Positions 1 to 9,330 of a stretch of 64,000 nucleotides of DNA are shown in pieces. Every line of letters begins with the position of its first letter. The first letter of the stretch is position 1. The notes below the pieces were generated by a model that worked only from the letters and a program-made list of their open reading frames with translations, ran no database searches and was not told where the DNA came from. Source of the stretch: Bacillus sp. FJAT-45350 (GTDB lineage Bacteria > Bacillota > Bacilli > Bacillales > NISU01). Location: NCBI RefSeq assembly GCF_002335805.1, contig NZ_NISU01000001.1:2798079-2862078 (forward strand), given 5' to 3'. The translations under genes were made by a program, and so were the position numbers.

Positions 1-61
1 CCGGAGTTTTCAGGTAAGGCCTAGCTTTTTCTATGAACTGCCATTTGAACAATATGAACAA

Positions 62-92
62 AATAAACTTATTACGCATTATTTAGTTTATT
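62..92. promoter_or_regulatory. Inverted repeat upstream of the CitMHS gene
   Basis: AATAAACT (62-69) and AGTTTATT (85-92) form a perfect 8-bp inverted repeat with a 15-base spacer, about 160 bases before the transporter start. This is a plausible operator for the CitT/DctR-like response regulator encoded downstream on the other strand, but that link is inference. Confidence 0.35.
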
Positions 93-178
93 CTCATAAT
101 CTATCTCCTCTATTTCTTGTATGGTAAATTATTAAACATATCAGAAAACTTCAAAAAAGAGTTATATGCTTACTGGTT

Positions 179-193
179 TTGAAAGCGTTTTAT
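179..193 (+). promoter_or_regulatory. cre-like site (CcpA) before the CitMHS gene
   Basis: TTGAAAGCGTTTTAT matches the Bacillus catabolite responsive element WTGNAANCGNWNNCW at all but one defined position. It lies 56 bases upstream of the start codon, where CcpA repression of a carboxylate transporter would be expected. The gene's -10/-35 boxes are not obvious. Confidence 0.45.
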
Positions 194-248
194 TTTACCG
201 GTTTCTTATAAATTCTTTTAGCTTTTTCATAAGGAAGGGGAGAAATTA

Positions 249-1580
249 ATGCTTAGTATCATAGGATTTGTAACGATTTTAACTATTGTCATATTACTTT
301 TGAAAGGACGTATATCTCCAATTATTGGGCTTGTACTAGTTCCAATCATTGGGGCATTAATTGCCGGATTTGGTATCGCAGAAATTGGTGTTTTTTTCAG
401 TGAAGGTATAGATAGAGTTATCAATGTCGTCATAATGTTTATCTTTGCTATTCTCTTTTTTGGAATTATGCAAGATGCTGGACTCTTTGATCCTATTATT
501 AATAAAATGATTGCAATTTCAAAAGGAAATGTTGTTGCCGTTGCAGCTGGTACGGTCATCATTGCTGCAATTGCACACCTAGATGGTTCTGGAGCATCAA
601 CTTTTCTCATAACAATACCTGCATTATTACCCTTATATAAGCGATTAAAAATGAGCCCATACCTATTACTTTTATTAGTAGGTACAAGTGCAAGTATTCT
701 AAATATGCTTCCATGGGCTGGCCCACTTGGACGGACAGCTGCGGTACTTGGAATGGACCCTACAGAATTATGGAGACCACTTATTCCATTACAAGTCATC
801 GCCCTTATTATCTTAGTTGGTATGGCTGTAATTCTAGGATTACGTGAAAAAAGAAGGATAGCTATAAAAAATGAAACAGAAAATGCCTATTCCGAGGTAG
901 CTGCTTCAGAGGAAACTATCGAAAACAATTCATACAAACAAGAAAAGGACCAATCATTAGAGCGTCCAAAATTATTATGGGTTAACTTATTGTTAACGTT
1001 AGGTATGATCGGAATGCTAGTTTGGGGTATCATTCCTGCTGGATTTATCTTTATGATTGCCCTAAGTATCGCGTTACCTTTAAATTATCCTAAAGTAAGT
1101 GACCAAATGGAACGTATAAAAGCACATGCACCGAACGCTCTTCTAATGGCTAGTATCATTTTAGCAGCAGGTTCTTTCTTAGGAATTTTAAGTGGCACAG
1201 GTATGTTAGATTCAATTGCTGTCGATATGGTAAAAATACTACCAGTATTTATCATACCATACTTACATCTTATTATCGGTGCCCTTGGTGTACCTTTCGA
1301 GTTAATCTTAAACACTGATGCCTATTACTTTGCCTTACTCCCTGTAGTAGAGCAGATAGTGACAAGTCATGGAGTAGATACGTACTCTGCAGCTTATGCT
1401 ATGATTATTGGTAATATTATAGGAACATTTGTCAGTCCATTTTCACCAGCTCTTTGGTTAGCTCTAGGGCTAGCAGGATGTGAAATGGGGAAACATATCC
1501 GTTATTCTATATTTTGGGTATGGGGTTTTAGTTTAGTCTTAATGCTTGTAGCAATTGTCTTAGGAATTATTGTACTATAA
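249..1580 (+). CDS. CitMHS-family citrate (metal-citrate):proton symporter
   Basis: A 443-residue polytopic inner-membrane protein of the ion transporter superfamily, close in length and pattern to Bacillus CitM/CitH. It probably imports citrate or a metal-citrate complex with protons. About 11-12 hydrophobic segments are visible. One hydrophilic, charged loop lies near residues 195-240, and a conserved HLDGSGAST segment near residue 114 aligns with the LDGDGTTT region of CitM. AAGGAAGGGGAG precedes the ATG by 5-8 bases. The gene converges on an AEC permease and a CitS/CitT-like two-component system, which probably controls it. A cre-like site and an AT-rich inverted repeat lie upstream. The exact substrate (citrate or another di/tricarboxylate) is not decided by sequence. 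Confidence 0.85.
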   Translation: MLSIIGFVTILTIVILLLKGRISPIIGLVLVPIIGALIAGFGIAEIGVFFSEGIDRVINVVIMFIFAILFFGIMQDAGLFDPIINKMIAISKGNVVAVAAGTVIIAAIAHLDGSGASTFLITIPALLPLYKRLKMSPYLLLLLVGTSASILNMLPWAGPLGRTAAVLGMDPTELWRPLIPLQVIALIILVGMAVILGLREKRRIAIKNETENAYSEVAASEETIENNSYKQEKDQSLERPKLLWVNLLLTLGMIGMLVWGIIPAGFIFMIALSIALPLNYPKVSDQMERIKAHAPNALLMASIILAAGSFLGILSGTGMLDSIAVDMVKILPVFIIPYLHLIIGALGVPFELILNTDAYYFALLPVVEQIVTSHGVDTYSAAYAMIIGNIIGTFVSPFSPALWLALGLAGCEMGKHIRYSIFWVWGFSLVLMLVAIVLGIIVL

Positions 1581-1662
1581 GAAAAATACGTTAGTGTCTT
1601 CTTAACAGCAATTCGCAAAGCCATTGCCCTCTTCGCCTAATCCATTATAGTTTATAAAAAAC

Positions 1663-1702
1663 AAAACCTTCATTTGAGATTATCCACTCAAATGAAGGTT
1701 TT
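1663..1702. terminator. Bidirectional intrinsic terminator
   Basis: A perfect 16-bp stem (1663-1678 with 1687-1702, core ACCTTCATTTGAG) and an 8-base loop, with A/T runs on both sides. It sits between the converging CitMHS and AEC genes and can serve both. Confidence 0.85.
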
Positions 1703-1718
1703 ATATATTAAGAGAGTT

Positions 1719-2642
1719 CTAGAAAAGCAATTGCGCTATAAATACAACAATCGCTACAGTTACACTACTTAGCAATGTTGAAATGAGTACCGTTTGAGCT
1801 GCCAACTCAGGATGGTTATTAAACTCTAAAGCAAACTGCGCACTGTTACGAGATGAAGGATACGAGCTAGCGATAAACAACGCCTGTGCAACGATCCCTT
1901 CTATTCCAAATAAAAATATTAGTCCTAACGCTATCGCTGGCGCAACCAGTAATCTTCCAATACAACTTAAAACTATTACTCTATGAATCTTTCTAATTTT
2001 AATGTATGCAACCTGGGCACCTAGAATTAATAGAGCAATCCCAATAAAGGCATCCGAAACATTCTGAATCGGTTGCCATAAGAACTGAGGGATGTTTACA
2101 TTCAATGACTGTAACACTACCCCTAGTAGTAACGCGTATAATATTGGTACCTTTAAAAATTCAGAAATAACCTTAAGCCCTTGGTTATTTACTGAAACTG
2201 AATTTATTAGTCCATATGTGAAAGTCACAAAGGTTTGGATAAGCGTTACAATGATTTGAACCGTCATACCTAAAGGATTTTGTTGGAATACAAGTTGACT
2301 GACCGGTAAGCCATAGTTTGCCGAGTTAAGTAACACAACACTATTTTTAAACATTGCTGACATGCCTTTATCTAATCTAAATACTTTGACTAGTAGTGAA
2401 CAAATGACCATCATGATAATTACTAAAACAAGTTGATAACTTATTACTTCTAATAAAATCTGACCATCAATATTACTTTCATAAACATTGACAAAGCAAA
2501 TTGTTGGTAATAAATAATACGTAATAATTTTTGATAACGTTCGTAGATCAAAGTTAAACTTCCGATGTAAATAAGCACCTGCCCCTATAAGGAGGAAGAC
2601 TGGTGTAATTACATTAAGTATAATGACTACAAAAAGCTCCAT
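1719..2642 (-). CDS. AEC-family (auxin efflux carrier type) permease
   Basis: A 307-residue membrane protein with about ten hydrophobic helices in the two-halves arrangement of the AEC/BART superfamily. The N-terminal ITPVFLLIGAGAY and the central NSANYGLPVSQL segments are typical. Bacterial AEC members move malate, malonate or other carboxylates, so a carboxylate substrate suits the adjoining citrate-type sensor system. The gene lies 39 bases after the response regulator gene on the same strand, so it is probably the last gene of a kinase-regulator-permease operon. The shared terminator at 1663-1702 closes it. Direction of transport and substrate are unknown. Confidence 0.8.
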   Translation of the reverse strand: MELFVVIILNVITPVFLLIGAGAYLHRKFNFDLRTLSKIITYYLLPTICFVNVYESNIDGQILLEVISYQLVLVIIMMVICSLLVKVFRLDKGMSAMFKNSVVLLNSANYGLPVSQLVFQQNPLGMTVQIIVTLIQTFVTFTYGLINSVSVNNQGLKVISEFLKVPILYALLLGVVLQSLNVNIPQFLWQPIQNVSDAFIGIALLILGAQVAYIKIRKIHRVIVLSCIGRLLVAPAIALGLIFLFGIEGIVAQALFIASSYPSSRNSAQFALEFNNHPELAAQTVLISTLLSSVTVAIVVFIAQLLF

Positions 2643-2681
2643 TCCAATCAGTCCTGTCTTAAGCTCATATGCTTCTGATGC

Positions 2682-3392
2682 TTACTTGATAAGATAGCGA
2701 CGTTCAGGCCTTCCAACATCACCATATATTAATTCAGCCTTTACTTGCTCAATTGCGACTAGATACTCTAAATAACGTCTTGCTGTTGAACGGCTCGCTC
2801 CAATTTCTTTACTTAACTCCACTGCTGTAAATCCTTCACTATCATTATCCTTTAGTACAAGAATAATTTTTTCGAGCGTCAATCGGTCAATCCCCTTCGG
2901 AAGCTCTGATCCTATTTGGTCTTTTTCAACAAGAATCTGGGGGAATCCCCCCATCATTGTGTCGAGCTCTTCCTGTGTCATTTCTTGCTTACTTCGGAAT
3001 AGCTTTTGTTTTTCTACATACCTTTGGAGAGTTTTCTTTAACCTTTCAAAATCCACTGGTTTAATAATGTAATCTAAAATTCCCCCACGAAATGTACGTT
3101 CAATTGTATCTACTTCATTTGCAGCAGTTATCATAATAATCTCAATATCATTATATTTTTTACGTATCTCCCACATTAATTCCAATCCTTGTACATCAGG
3201 AATGTATACATCTAATAAAACCAGATTAGGTAATTCGTTGTGTGCTCGTTCGAGATAAGAAAGTGCATCTTTACCAGTATGAACAACTCCAACAACCTGA
3301 AAGCCCTCAACCTGTTCAACGAATTGTTTATTAATATTGGCTACTCGAAAATCATCCTCGATAATAAACACATTAAATGGTTTTCTCTTCAT
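2682..3392 (-). CDS. CitT/DctR-type response regulator
   Basis: A 236-residue two-component regulator. The receiver domain (about 1-125) has the acidic pair D13/D14, phospho-acceptor D61 in LVLLDVY and K104-region IIKPVDF. After a linker, a C-terminal winged helix-turn-helix (about 175-230, ELSKEIGASRSTARRYLEYL) resembles the CitB/DpiA and DctR group that responds to citrate or C4-dicarboxylates. I place the start at the ATG at 3392, because AGAAGGTG lies 6 bases before it; an in-frame GTG three codons earlier is part of that ribosome binding site. It overlaps the kinase gene end by about 20 bases, so the two are translationally coupled. Likely targets are the flanking CitMHS and AEC permease genes. 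Confidence 0.88.
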   Translation of the reverse strand: MKRKPFNVFIIEDDFRVANINKQFVEQVEGFQVVGVVHTGKDALSYLERAHNELPNLVLLDVYIPDVQGLELMWEIRKKYNDIEIIMITAANEVDTIERTFRGGILDYIIKPVDFERLKKTLQRYVEKQKLFRSKQEMTQEELDTMMGGFPQILVEKDQIGSELPKGIDRLTLEKIILVLKDNDSEGFTAVELSKEIGASRSTARRYLEYLVAIEQVKAELIYGDVGRPERRYLIK

Positions 3393-5034
3393 TATTGTCA
3401 CCTTCTACCCCTTTCTTAGGTATAGCTAATATAAAGCAAGCACCACCTAAATCACTTGATTCAAGCGACAAAGAACCATCGAGTTCTTTAAGCGTTTCAT
3501 GAACTAAAAATAATCCTATCCCTCGATGTGAACCTTCCTTCGTTGTATAACCTTTATCAAAGACTTTCTCTTCATTAATAGGTGATATGCCACGTCCGTT
3601 ATCATCGATTTCAAATATAATTTCATGCCCAATATCAGTAAAGAAAATGTTAACCTTATGCTCTCCTTTTATCTCTAGCACAGCATCATAAGCATTCTCC
3701 AGTAGATTTCCTAGTATTGTTACCAATCCATCCCTTTGCTTCTCTGTAAGAGGAGTTAATAATTCACTAGTAGAATCAATCGTCATCGTTATTCCAAGCT
3801 CATGAGCACGGTTTAATTTACCGAGCAACACAGCACTCACATACGAATCTGTTACACTATGAATTAAAAAGTGAATCCACTGTTGTTGCTTCTTACTTTC
3901 TTTATTTATAAACTCAATTGCTTCTGATATTTGATTAAGTTGCAATAACCCTGAAATTGTATTTAGTTTATTAGAAAACTCATGTGTTTGAACCCTAAGT
4001 GCTTCTGAGTATTGCTTAACCTTAGATAGTTCTTTAGCAAGTCTTTCAATTTCCGTCCGGTTTCGAAATGTTGAAACAGCTCCGATTATTCTTTCCTCAT
4101 AATATATTGGTACTCGGTTCACAATATATCTCTCCTCATTCACCCATAATTCTTGGTTAAATTGACTTGAACCTGTATTTAATACTTCCATTATTTGAGT
4201 ATGAGGTAATAAATCCTTAATGTGTTGACCTATTCCTTGGCCATCATCTACATTTAATACTTGTTGTGCGGTGTGATTGTACATGGTCACATATCCTTCT
4301 TTATCAACCGCAATAATCGCCTCATGAATCGACTGAAATACTTTTTCCCTTTCCTGATAAAGCTGACCGATCTCTTCTGGCTCAAGTCCTAGAATTGATT
4401 TCTTCACATGGAGAGAGATTAACGTAGCTCCAATAACCCCTAGGATAATGCATAAAATTATCCAAAACCATATATCTGCCACGTAGGTACCAATCGTCAT
4501 TTCCACATCATCTAGTAAAAAGCCGACTGAGACAACACCTATAATTTGCCCATCATTTGAGAAAATCGGTACTTTCCCTCGTATCGAAGGACCAAGTGAA
4601 CCTATTGCCTCCGATATATAGGACTCACCCAAAAATAAAGCTCGTTCATTGTCATCCCCTACCATAACCTTTCCAATTCGTTCTTCAACTGGGTGAGAAT
4701 AACGTACTCCTTCTCTATTACCAATGACAATAAATTCAGATCCTGTTTTTAATCGTATCGCTTCTACAATTGGCTGAATTTGGTCAGTTGGATTTTCAGT
4801 ATAAAATGCTTCTATCACTTCAGGAATTTCAGATACTGCTTGTGCTACATTAAGGGCTCTAATTCCTATTTGTTCACTAACAGTTTCAGAATACTTTGTA
4901 TTTGAATAAATTCCTAAGAAGATTAACATTAATACAATTAATGAACAAATAAGTACAATCATTTTTGTAAGTAACGTTACACGATAAGATGGTATTTTAT
5001 TTAATAGATGAAACTTCTTCTCATATTGTTTCAT
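3373..5034 (-). CDS. CitS/DcuS-type sensor histidine kinase
   Basis: A 553-residue membrane kinase. It has a transmembrane helix near residues 22-43, an extracytoplasmic Cache-like sensor (about 44-185) and a second membrane helix (about 187-210). A cytoplasmic PAS domain (about 230-330) follows, then the phospho-acceptor region VQTHEFSNKLN and an HATPase_c domain with N box LLENAYDAV and G boxes DDNGRGI and GIGLFLV. This is the CitA/DcuS architecture for sensing extracellular carboxylates. AAAGGGGA precedes the ATG. It is the first gene of the operon kinase-regulator-AEC permease. The ligand cannot be read from sequence; citrate or a C4-dicarboxylate is the family expectation. Confidence 0.88.
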   Translation of the reverse strand: MKQYEKKFHLLNKIPSYRVTLLTKMIVLICSLIVLMLIFLGIYSNTKYSETVSEQIGIRALNVAQAVSEIPEVIEAFYTENPTDQIQPIVEAIRLKTGSEFIVIGNREGVRYSHPVEERIGKVMVGDDNERALFLGESYISEAIGSLGPSIRGKVPIFSNDGQIIGVVSVGFLLDDVEMTIGTYVADIWFWIILCIILGVIGATLISLHVKKSILGLEPEEIGQLYQEREKVFQSIHEAIIAVDKEGYVTMYNHTAQQVLNVDDGQGIGQHIKDLLPHTQIMEVLNTGSSQFNQELWVNEERYIVNRVPIYYEERIIGAVSTFRNRTEIERLAKELSKVKQYSEALRVQTHEFSNKLNTISGLLQLNQISEAIEFINKESKKQQQWIHFLIHSVTDSYVSAVLLGKLNRAHELGITMTIDSTSELLTPLTEKQRDGLVTILGNLLENAYDAVLEIKGEHKVNIFFTDIGHEIIFEIDDNGRGISPINEEKVFDKGYTTKEGSHRGIGLFLVHETLKELDGSLSLESSDLGGACFILAIPKKGVEGDNNEEKTI

Positions 5035-5244
5035 AAGTTATCCCCTTTTGTTTACAATGATCAAAGTTCATCTTAATTATTAAATTTATCTGAACAAATA
5101 CAAGCAATAAACATTCTGATGATAAGTTTTATTTTGTTCATTTTGTTCACGATTGATGTTCTACTGTAAAAAGTTGAAATATCGGCTTTGACTACGTAAA
5201 GTAATGACTAAATGTCTCTTTTTAAGACAAGAGGGGTATACGTT

Positions 5245-5337
5245 ATGATTATGGAATATATAGAGGAATTAATTCAGCAAGCAGATGAGCTTTTATCTAA
5301 AGTTAAATACCAAGGGAATAATGATATTATTAGTTAA
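5245..5337 (+). CDS. Possible 30-residue small protein
   Basis: A short open frame on the plus strand begins MIMEYIEELI and ends NNDIIS. AGAGGGG lies about 8 bases before its ATG. The product is acidic and probably one amphipathic helix, with no recognisable domain. It fills part of the 370-base gap between the divergent kinase promoter and the ptsH terminator. Support is the ribosome binding site and helix-like composition only; it could be chance. Confidence 0.35.
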   Translation: MIMEYIEELIQQADELLSKVKYQGNNDIIS

Positions 5338-5347
5338 AAACGTATGT

Positions 5348-5380
5348 AAAAGGCACAGGGATTATCAATCTCTGTGCCTT
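5348..5380 (-). terminator. Terminator of the fru-ptsH operon
   Basis: AAGGCACAGGGATT (5350-5363) pairs with AATCTCTGTGCCTT (5367-5380), a 14-bp stem with one wobble and a 3-base loop. Read on the minus strand it is followed by a short T run, just past the ptsH stop. Confidence 0.8.
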
Positions 5381-5395
5381 CGACTAATTCTAGAT

Positions 5396-5668
5396 TTATT
5401 TACTTACACCTAAGTCCGTGCTAACGATTGATTGTTCTACTGCTGCTAACGCTTCAACTTCGTCAGCACCATCAGCTGTAATTATTACTTCTGCACCACT
5501 TGGTACTCCAAGAGACATAACGCCCATAATTGATTTTAAGTTGACAGCCTTACCTTTGTACTCAATCGTCACTTCACTTTCGAAATTACTAATTGATTGG
5601 ACAAGAACTGTTGCTGGACGAGCGTGTAATCCTGAATCTGCTGTAATACTAAATGTTTTTTCTACCAT
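5396..5668 (-). CDS. ptsH: HPr phosphocarrier protein of the PTS
   Basis: A 90-residue HPr. His15 in SGLHARPAT accepts phosphate from enzyme I and passes it to the EIIA domains. Ser46 in LKSIMGV is the HPr kinase/phosphorylase site used in CcpA-mediated catabolite repression, so this is a full HPr and not Crh, which lacks His15. I chose the ATG at 5668 with GGAAGGTG 6 bases upstream; an in-frame GTG further out is inside that ribosome binding site. It lies downstream of fruA on the same strand with no enzyme I gene beside it, so it is either a second HPr dedicated to the fructose operon or a relocated ptsH. Confidence 0.93.
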   Translation of the reverse strand: MVEKTFSITADSGLHARPATVLVQSISNFESEVTIEYKGKAVNLKSIMGVMSLGVPSGAEVIITADGADEVEALAAVEQSIVSTDLGVSK

Positions 5669-5698
5669 TATAATCACCTTCCAAATTTATTATAAGTT

Positions 5699-5726
5699 GC
5701 TGTCTCAAGCATTTCTCTGAGGCAGC
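5699..5726 (-). other. Intercistronic hairpin between fruA and ptsH
   Basis: GCTGTCTCA and TGAGGCAGC form a 9-bp stem with one wobble in the 69-base fruA-ptsH gap. No T run follows on the minus strand, so it looks like an mRNA-stability or partial attenuation hairpin rather than a full terminator. Confidence 0.45.
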
Positions 5727-5737
5727 CTCAATTTAAT

Positions 5738-7609
5738 TTATTCTTTCGCATCCTTTTTCCATAGACCTAGCATTAATGCTGTTACTAGAGCACCAATAGC
5801 TATCGCTACTAAATATAATAATGCGCTTCCGTATACTAACGGGATAACAAACACTCCACCATGAGGTGCTGGTAAACCAATACCGAACATCATCGTTAAT
5901 GCACCCGCTACTGCAGAACCTACAATGATTGAAGGAATTACGCGACCAGGGTCAGCTGCTGCAAATGGTATTGCTCCTTCGGTAATAAATGAAAGTCCCA
6001 TTACATAATTTGTTTTCCCTGCGTCCTGTTCTTTCTTTGTGAACTTCTTCTTAAAGAATGTTGTTGCTAGAGCAATACCTAATGGAGGAACCATTCCACC
6101 AGCCATAATTGCTGCATGTGGTGCAAAGTTTCCTGCATCAATCATCGCAATACCAAACGTGAATGCTGCTTTATTAATTGGACCACCCATATCAACTGCC
6201 ATCATTCCACCTAAGATTAGTCCAAGTAATACAAGGTTTCCTGTACCCATTCCACCCAACCATGACTCTAAACGAGTATTTAGTGCTACAACTGGATCGA
6301 TAATAATATACAACATCACCATACCTGTAATTAAAATACCGAATACAGGATAAAGTAATACAGGCTTAATACCTTCTAATGAACGTGGTAAACCACTGAA
6401 TGCTTTTACTAAACCTAATACAACATAACCTGCTAAGAAACCTGCAAGTAAACCACCTAAGAATCCAGCACCACCACTGGCAGCCATCAGACCACCAACC
6501 ATACCAGGTGCAAAACCAGGACGACCAGCAATACTACTAGCTATAAACCCAGCAAGGACAGGAATCATAAGACCAAATGCATTTCCACCACCAATGGTCA
6601 TTAACGCATCAGCAAGTGGATGATATGACTCATGGTCAGGATCAACTGCATTGATACCAAAAATGAATGAAAGTGCGATTAGAATACCGCCCCCAACTAC
6701 GAATGGAAGCATGTTCGAAACACCATTCATGATGTGCTTATAAAAGCCTGACTTCCCTTTACTTTCACCATCATCACTTTGTTGTTTTGAACCATATGCG
6801 CTATAGATTGAAGCCTTTTGGTTACTAGCCTTTTCAAGCAACTCAGCTGGCTTACGTATCGCCTGAGCAACAGGCACTTGAATGACATGCTTGCCATCAA
6901 AACGATCCATCTCAACTTGAGTATCAGCAGCAACAATAATTGCGACGGCATCCTTAATATCTGCTGCTGTTAACGCATTACCTACTCCACTAGAACCATT
7001 TGTTTCTACCTTAACTTCTAAGCCCATCTCTTTTGCTTTCTCTTTCAAAGCATCAGCTGCCATATACGTATGAGCAATTCCAGTAGGACATGCCGTTACA
7101 GCTAAAATTTTCCCCTTGCTTGAAGTTGTTGGTGTTTCCTCTTCAGTATCTTCTTCTGCTTCCTTCGCATTGATAGCTTCAATAACTTCATTCACTGAAT
7201 TTGCGCTTTCAAGCTTTTTACGGAATTCTTTATCCATTAAAAATGAAGATAAGCGCGATAATGTTTGTAAATGTGCATTATTTGCTCCTTCACTTGCTGC
7301 AATCATGAAGAACAAATGACTAGGTTGTCCATCTAGTGCTTCATAATCAATACCGGCCTTTGAACGACCAAATGCAATCGCAGGAGTTTTCACAGCACTT
7401 GTTTTTGCATGAGGAATTGCAATCCCTTCTCCAATTCCCGTTGTGCTCTGTGCTTCTCTTTCTAAAATTGCATCTTTAAATTTTCGTCTATCTTCTAGCT
7501 TTCCTGCTGAATCTAGCTTTCTAACTAATTCATCAATAACAGCTTCTTTTGAATTTGCCTGGAGGTTCAGTTCAATCGTTTCTGCTTTTAACAAATCTGT
7601 TATTCTCAT
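5738..7609 (-). CDS. fruA: Fructose-specific PTS enzyme IIABC
   Basis: A 623-residue fused permease that imports fructose as fructose 1-phosphate. The EIIA domain (about 1-145) carries His67 in GIAIPHAK. The EIIB domain (about 165-265) carries Cys174 in VTACPTGIAH. The membrane EIIC domain (about 285-620) holds many hydrophobic helices and the fructose-family segment GGPINKAAF. Domain order and length match FruA of Bacillus. It starts 2 bases after the fruK stop, so it is co-transcribed with and translationally close to fruK. An HPr gene follows, so the phosphoryl donor is encoded in the same operon. Confidence 0.95.
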   Translation of the reverse strand: MRITDLLKAETIELNLQANSKEAVIDELVRKLDSAGKLEDRRKFKDAILEREAQSTTGIGEGIAIPHAKTSAVKTPAIAFGRSKAGIDYEALDGQPSHLFFMIAASEGANNAHLQTLSRLSSFLMDKEFRKKLESANSVNEVIEAINAKEAEEDTEEETPTTSSKGKILAVTACPTGIAHTYMAADALKEKAKEMGLEVKVETNGSSGVGNALTAADIKDAVAIIVAADTQVEMDRFDGKHVIQVPVAQAIRKPAELLEKASNQKASIYSAYGSKQQSDDGESKGKSGFYKHIMNGVSNMLPFVVGGGILIALSFIFGINAVDPDHESYHPLADALMTIGGGNAFGLMIPVLAGFIASSIAGRPGFAPGMVGGLMAASGGAGFLGGLLAGFLAGYVVLGLVKAFSGLPRSLEGIKPVLLYPVFGILITGMVMLYIIIDPVVALNTRLESWLGGMGTGNLVLLGLILGGMMAVDMGGPINKAAFTFGIAMIDAGNFAPHAAIMAGGMVPPLGIALATTFFKKKFTKKEQDAGKTNYVMGLSFITEGAIPFAAADPGRVIPSIIVGSAVAGALTMMFGIGLPAPHGGVFVIPLVYGSALLYLVAIAIGALVTALMLGLWKKDAKE

Positions 7610-7611
7610 AA

Positions 7612-8538
7612 TTAACGTCCCCCTTCTCTAATAGTTTCAACCTTAATTTCTGGTAAAAGCTGTTCGACTATATCTACTTTTGCCAAATCTCCTGAAAATG
7701 CTGTTCCACTTCCTGAAGCGATACTATACTTAAATGCTGCTAAAAAATCATTCTCTTGTATATACGAAGCGAGAAAGCCAGCAACCATAGAATCACCTGC
7801 ACCAACAGAGTTTTTCAATTCCCCTTTTGGAACATTCGCAAATGCAGTTATCTCTTTATTAATAAGTAGAGCTCCTTCGCCCCCTAAAGAAACGATGATA
7901 TTTTCAGGACCCATATCAAGCAATCTCTCACCATACTCTATCGCTTCCTCAACAGAGGAAATTTCAGCGTTAAACAAATCACCTAGCTCATGTTGGTTAG
8001 GTTTAATTAAGAACGGACGATATGGTAGCACTGCTTCTAATGCCTGACCTGATGTATCAACGATGAACGGAATGTTCTTATCTTTACAAAGTTTGATAAG
8101 TGATAGATAAAAGTCTATCGATATAGATGAAGGTAAACTGCCCGCAAGGACGAATATATCTCCATCCATTAATTCGTTGACCTTTGCAAGTAACTCATCC
8201 TGTTGTACTTCATTTATAGAAGGTCCTTGACCGTTAATCTCCGTTTCTACACCTGTTTTCAACTTAATGTTTACTCTTGTCTGTTGTTCAGTTGCAATAA
8301 ACTGCTCCTGAATTCCCTCCGCTTGTAGGAAATCACGTATATACCCACCAGTGAAACCACCTATATAACCTAATACAGTACTTTCCTGCCCTAAATTCTT
8401 TAGCACTCGTGAAACATTAATTCCTTTTCCACCTGGATAAAATGAGGTCGCTTTTGTCCTATTTAACGCACCTAACTGTAGTTCATCTAATTCAACAAGA
8501 TAATCTATTGAAGGACTTAAAGTACATGTGTAAATCAT
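7612..8538 (-). CDS. fruK: 1-phosphofructokinase
   Basis: A 308-residue PfkB/ribokinase-family enzyme that phosphorylates fructose 1-phosphate to fructose 1,6-bisphosphate with ATP. The N-terminal family signature is FYPGGKGINVSRVL and the C-terminal signature with the catalytic aspartate is NSVGAGDSMVAGF. Its ATG overlaps the fruR stop by 4 bases, and its stop lies 2 bases before fruA. That gives the standard fruRKA order of Bacillus and confirms 1-phosphofructokinase over tagatose-6-phosphate kinase. Confidence 0.95.
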   Translation of the reverse strand: MIYTCTLSPSIDYLVELDELQLGALNRTKATSFYPGGKGINVSRVLKNLGQESTVLGYIGGFTGGYIRDFLQAEGIQEQFIATEQQTRVNIKLKTGVETEINGQGPSINEVQQDELLAKVNELMDGDIFVLAGSLPSSISIDFYLSLIKLCKDKNIPFIVDTSGQALEAVLPYRPFLIKPNQHELGDLFNAEISSVEEAIEYGERLLDMGPENIIVSLGGEGALLINKEITAFANVPKGELKNSVGAGDSMVAGFLASYIQENDFLAAFKYSIASGSGTAFSGDLAKVDIVEQLLPEIKVETIREGGR

Positions 8539-9287
8539 GATGTCACAACCTTTATCGTTGTAAGTTGTTTAAAGTCAGCTAAAATTTCTGTGTCCGTTTC
8601 ATCTGTAATAATGGTTGATTCTTTAATGCTCGCTATTTTAGAGAAGGTAACCTCATGCAATTTCGTATGGTCACCAAGGATATAACTCTCTTGCGATAAA
8701 TCAATTGCTTTTTTCTTAATTAACGCTTCTTCTGGGTCTGGTGTTGTATAGCCATATTCTAAATGAACACCATTCACACCGATAAAGCTCTTATCAAATC
8801 GATACTGGCTAATACCTTCCATTGCTCCCCTACCAATTAGTGCCTTCGTTTTTTGCTTTAGATAGCCACCAATTAAATAGGTTTCAATCCCTTTTCCAAG
8901 CAATGCCTCTAAATGCGTTATACCATTTGTTACAACTTTAATATCATTAGCATCAATATAAGGAATCATATGAAAAGCTGTCGTACCTGCATCAAGATAA
9001 ATGCAATCACCATCTTGAATGAGAGAAGCAGCATATTTAGCTATTTGTTCTTTTTCTTGTAAGTTCTTTGTTGATTTTTCAGCAATACTTAGCTCAATTC
9101 CCTTTTGATTTAAAAGGGATGCACCACCATGAACTCTTTTTAGTTTCTTTTGGAGCTCAAGCTGACTTAAATCTCTTCGTATTGTCGATTCTGATGAGTT
9201 CGTCGCATCAACAAATTCTTGTAATTTTACAACTTTATTTTCCTGCAGTAATCCTAATATTATTTGGTGTCTCTCTTCCGTTAGCAA
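8535..9287 (-). CDS. fruR: DeoR-family fructose operon repressor
   Basis: A 250-residue regulator with an N-terminal DeoR-type helix-turn-helix (about 1-57, SSESTIRRDLSQLE) and a C-terminal sugar-phosphate effector domain containing DAGTTAF and GDHTKL segments. FruR-type repressors release DNA when fructose 1-phosphate or fructose 1,6-bisphosphate accumulates. The start is a TTG codon, set by a very strong AGGAGGTGATTC a few bases upstream; no better ATG is in frame. It is the first gene of fruR-fruK-fruA-ptsH and is probably autoregulated through the repeats over its promoter. Confidence 0.93.
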   Translation of the reverse strand: MLTEERHQIILGLLQENKVVKLQEFVDATNSSESTIRRDLSQLELQKKLKRVHGGASLLNQKGIELSIAEKSTKNLQEKEQIAKYAASLIQDGDCIYLDAGTTAFHMIPYIDANDIKVVTNGITHLEALLGKGIETYLIGGYLKQKTKALIGRGAMEGISQYRFDKSFIGVNGVHLEYGYTTPDPEEALIKKKAIDLSQESYILGDHTKLHEVTFSKIASIKESTIITDETDTEILADFKQLTTIKVVTS

Positions 9288-9330
9288 AGAATCACCTCCT
9301 GTGAAAATCCTTTAACTTTCTTATGAGCTA

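Noticed and set aside
5418-5720. Long plus-strand open frames over ptsH, fruA, katG and other genes
   Set aside because: They lie antisense to clear genes, have no ribosome binding site or family pattern, and follow from codon bias of the real genes.
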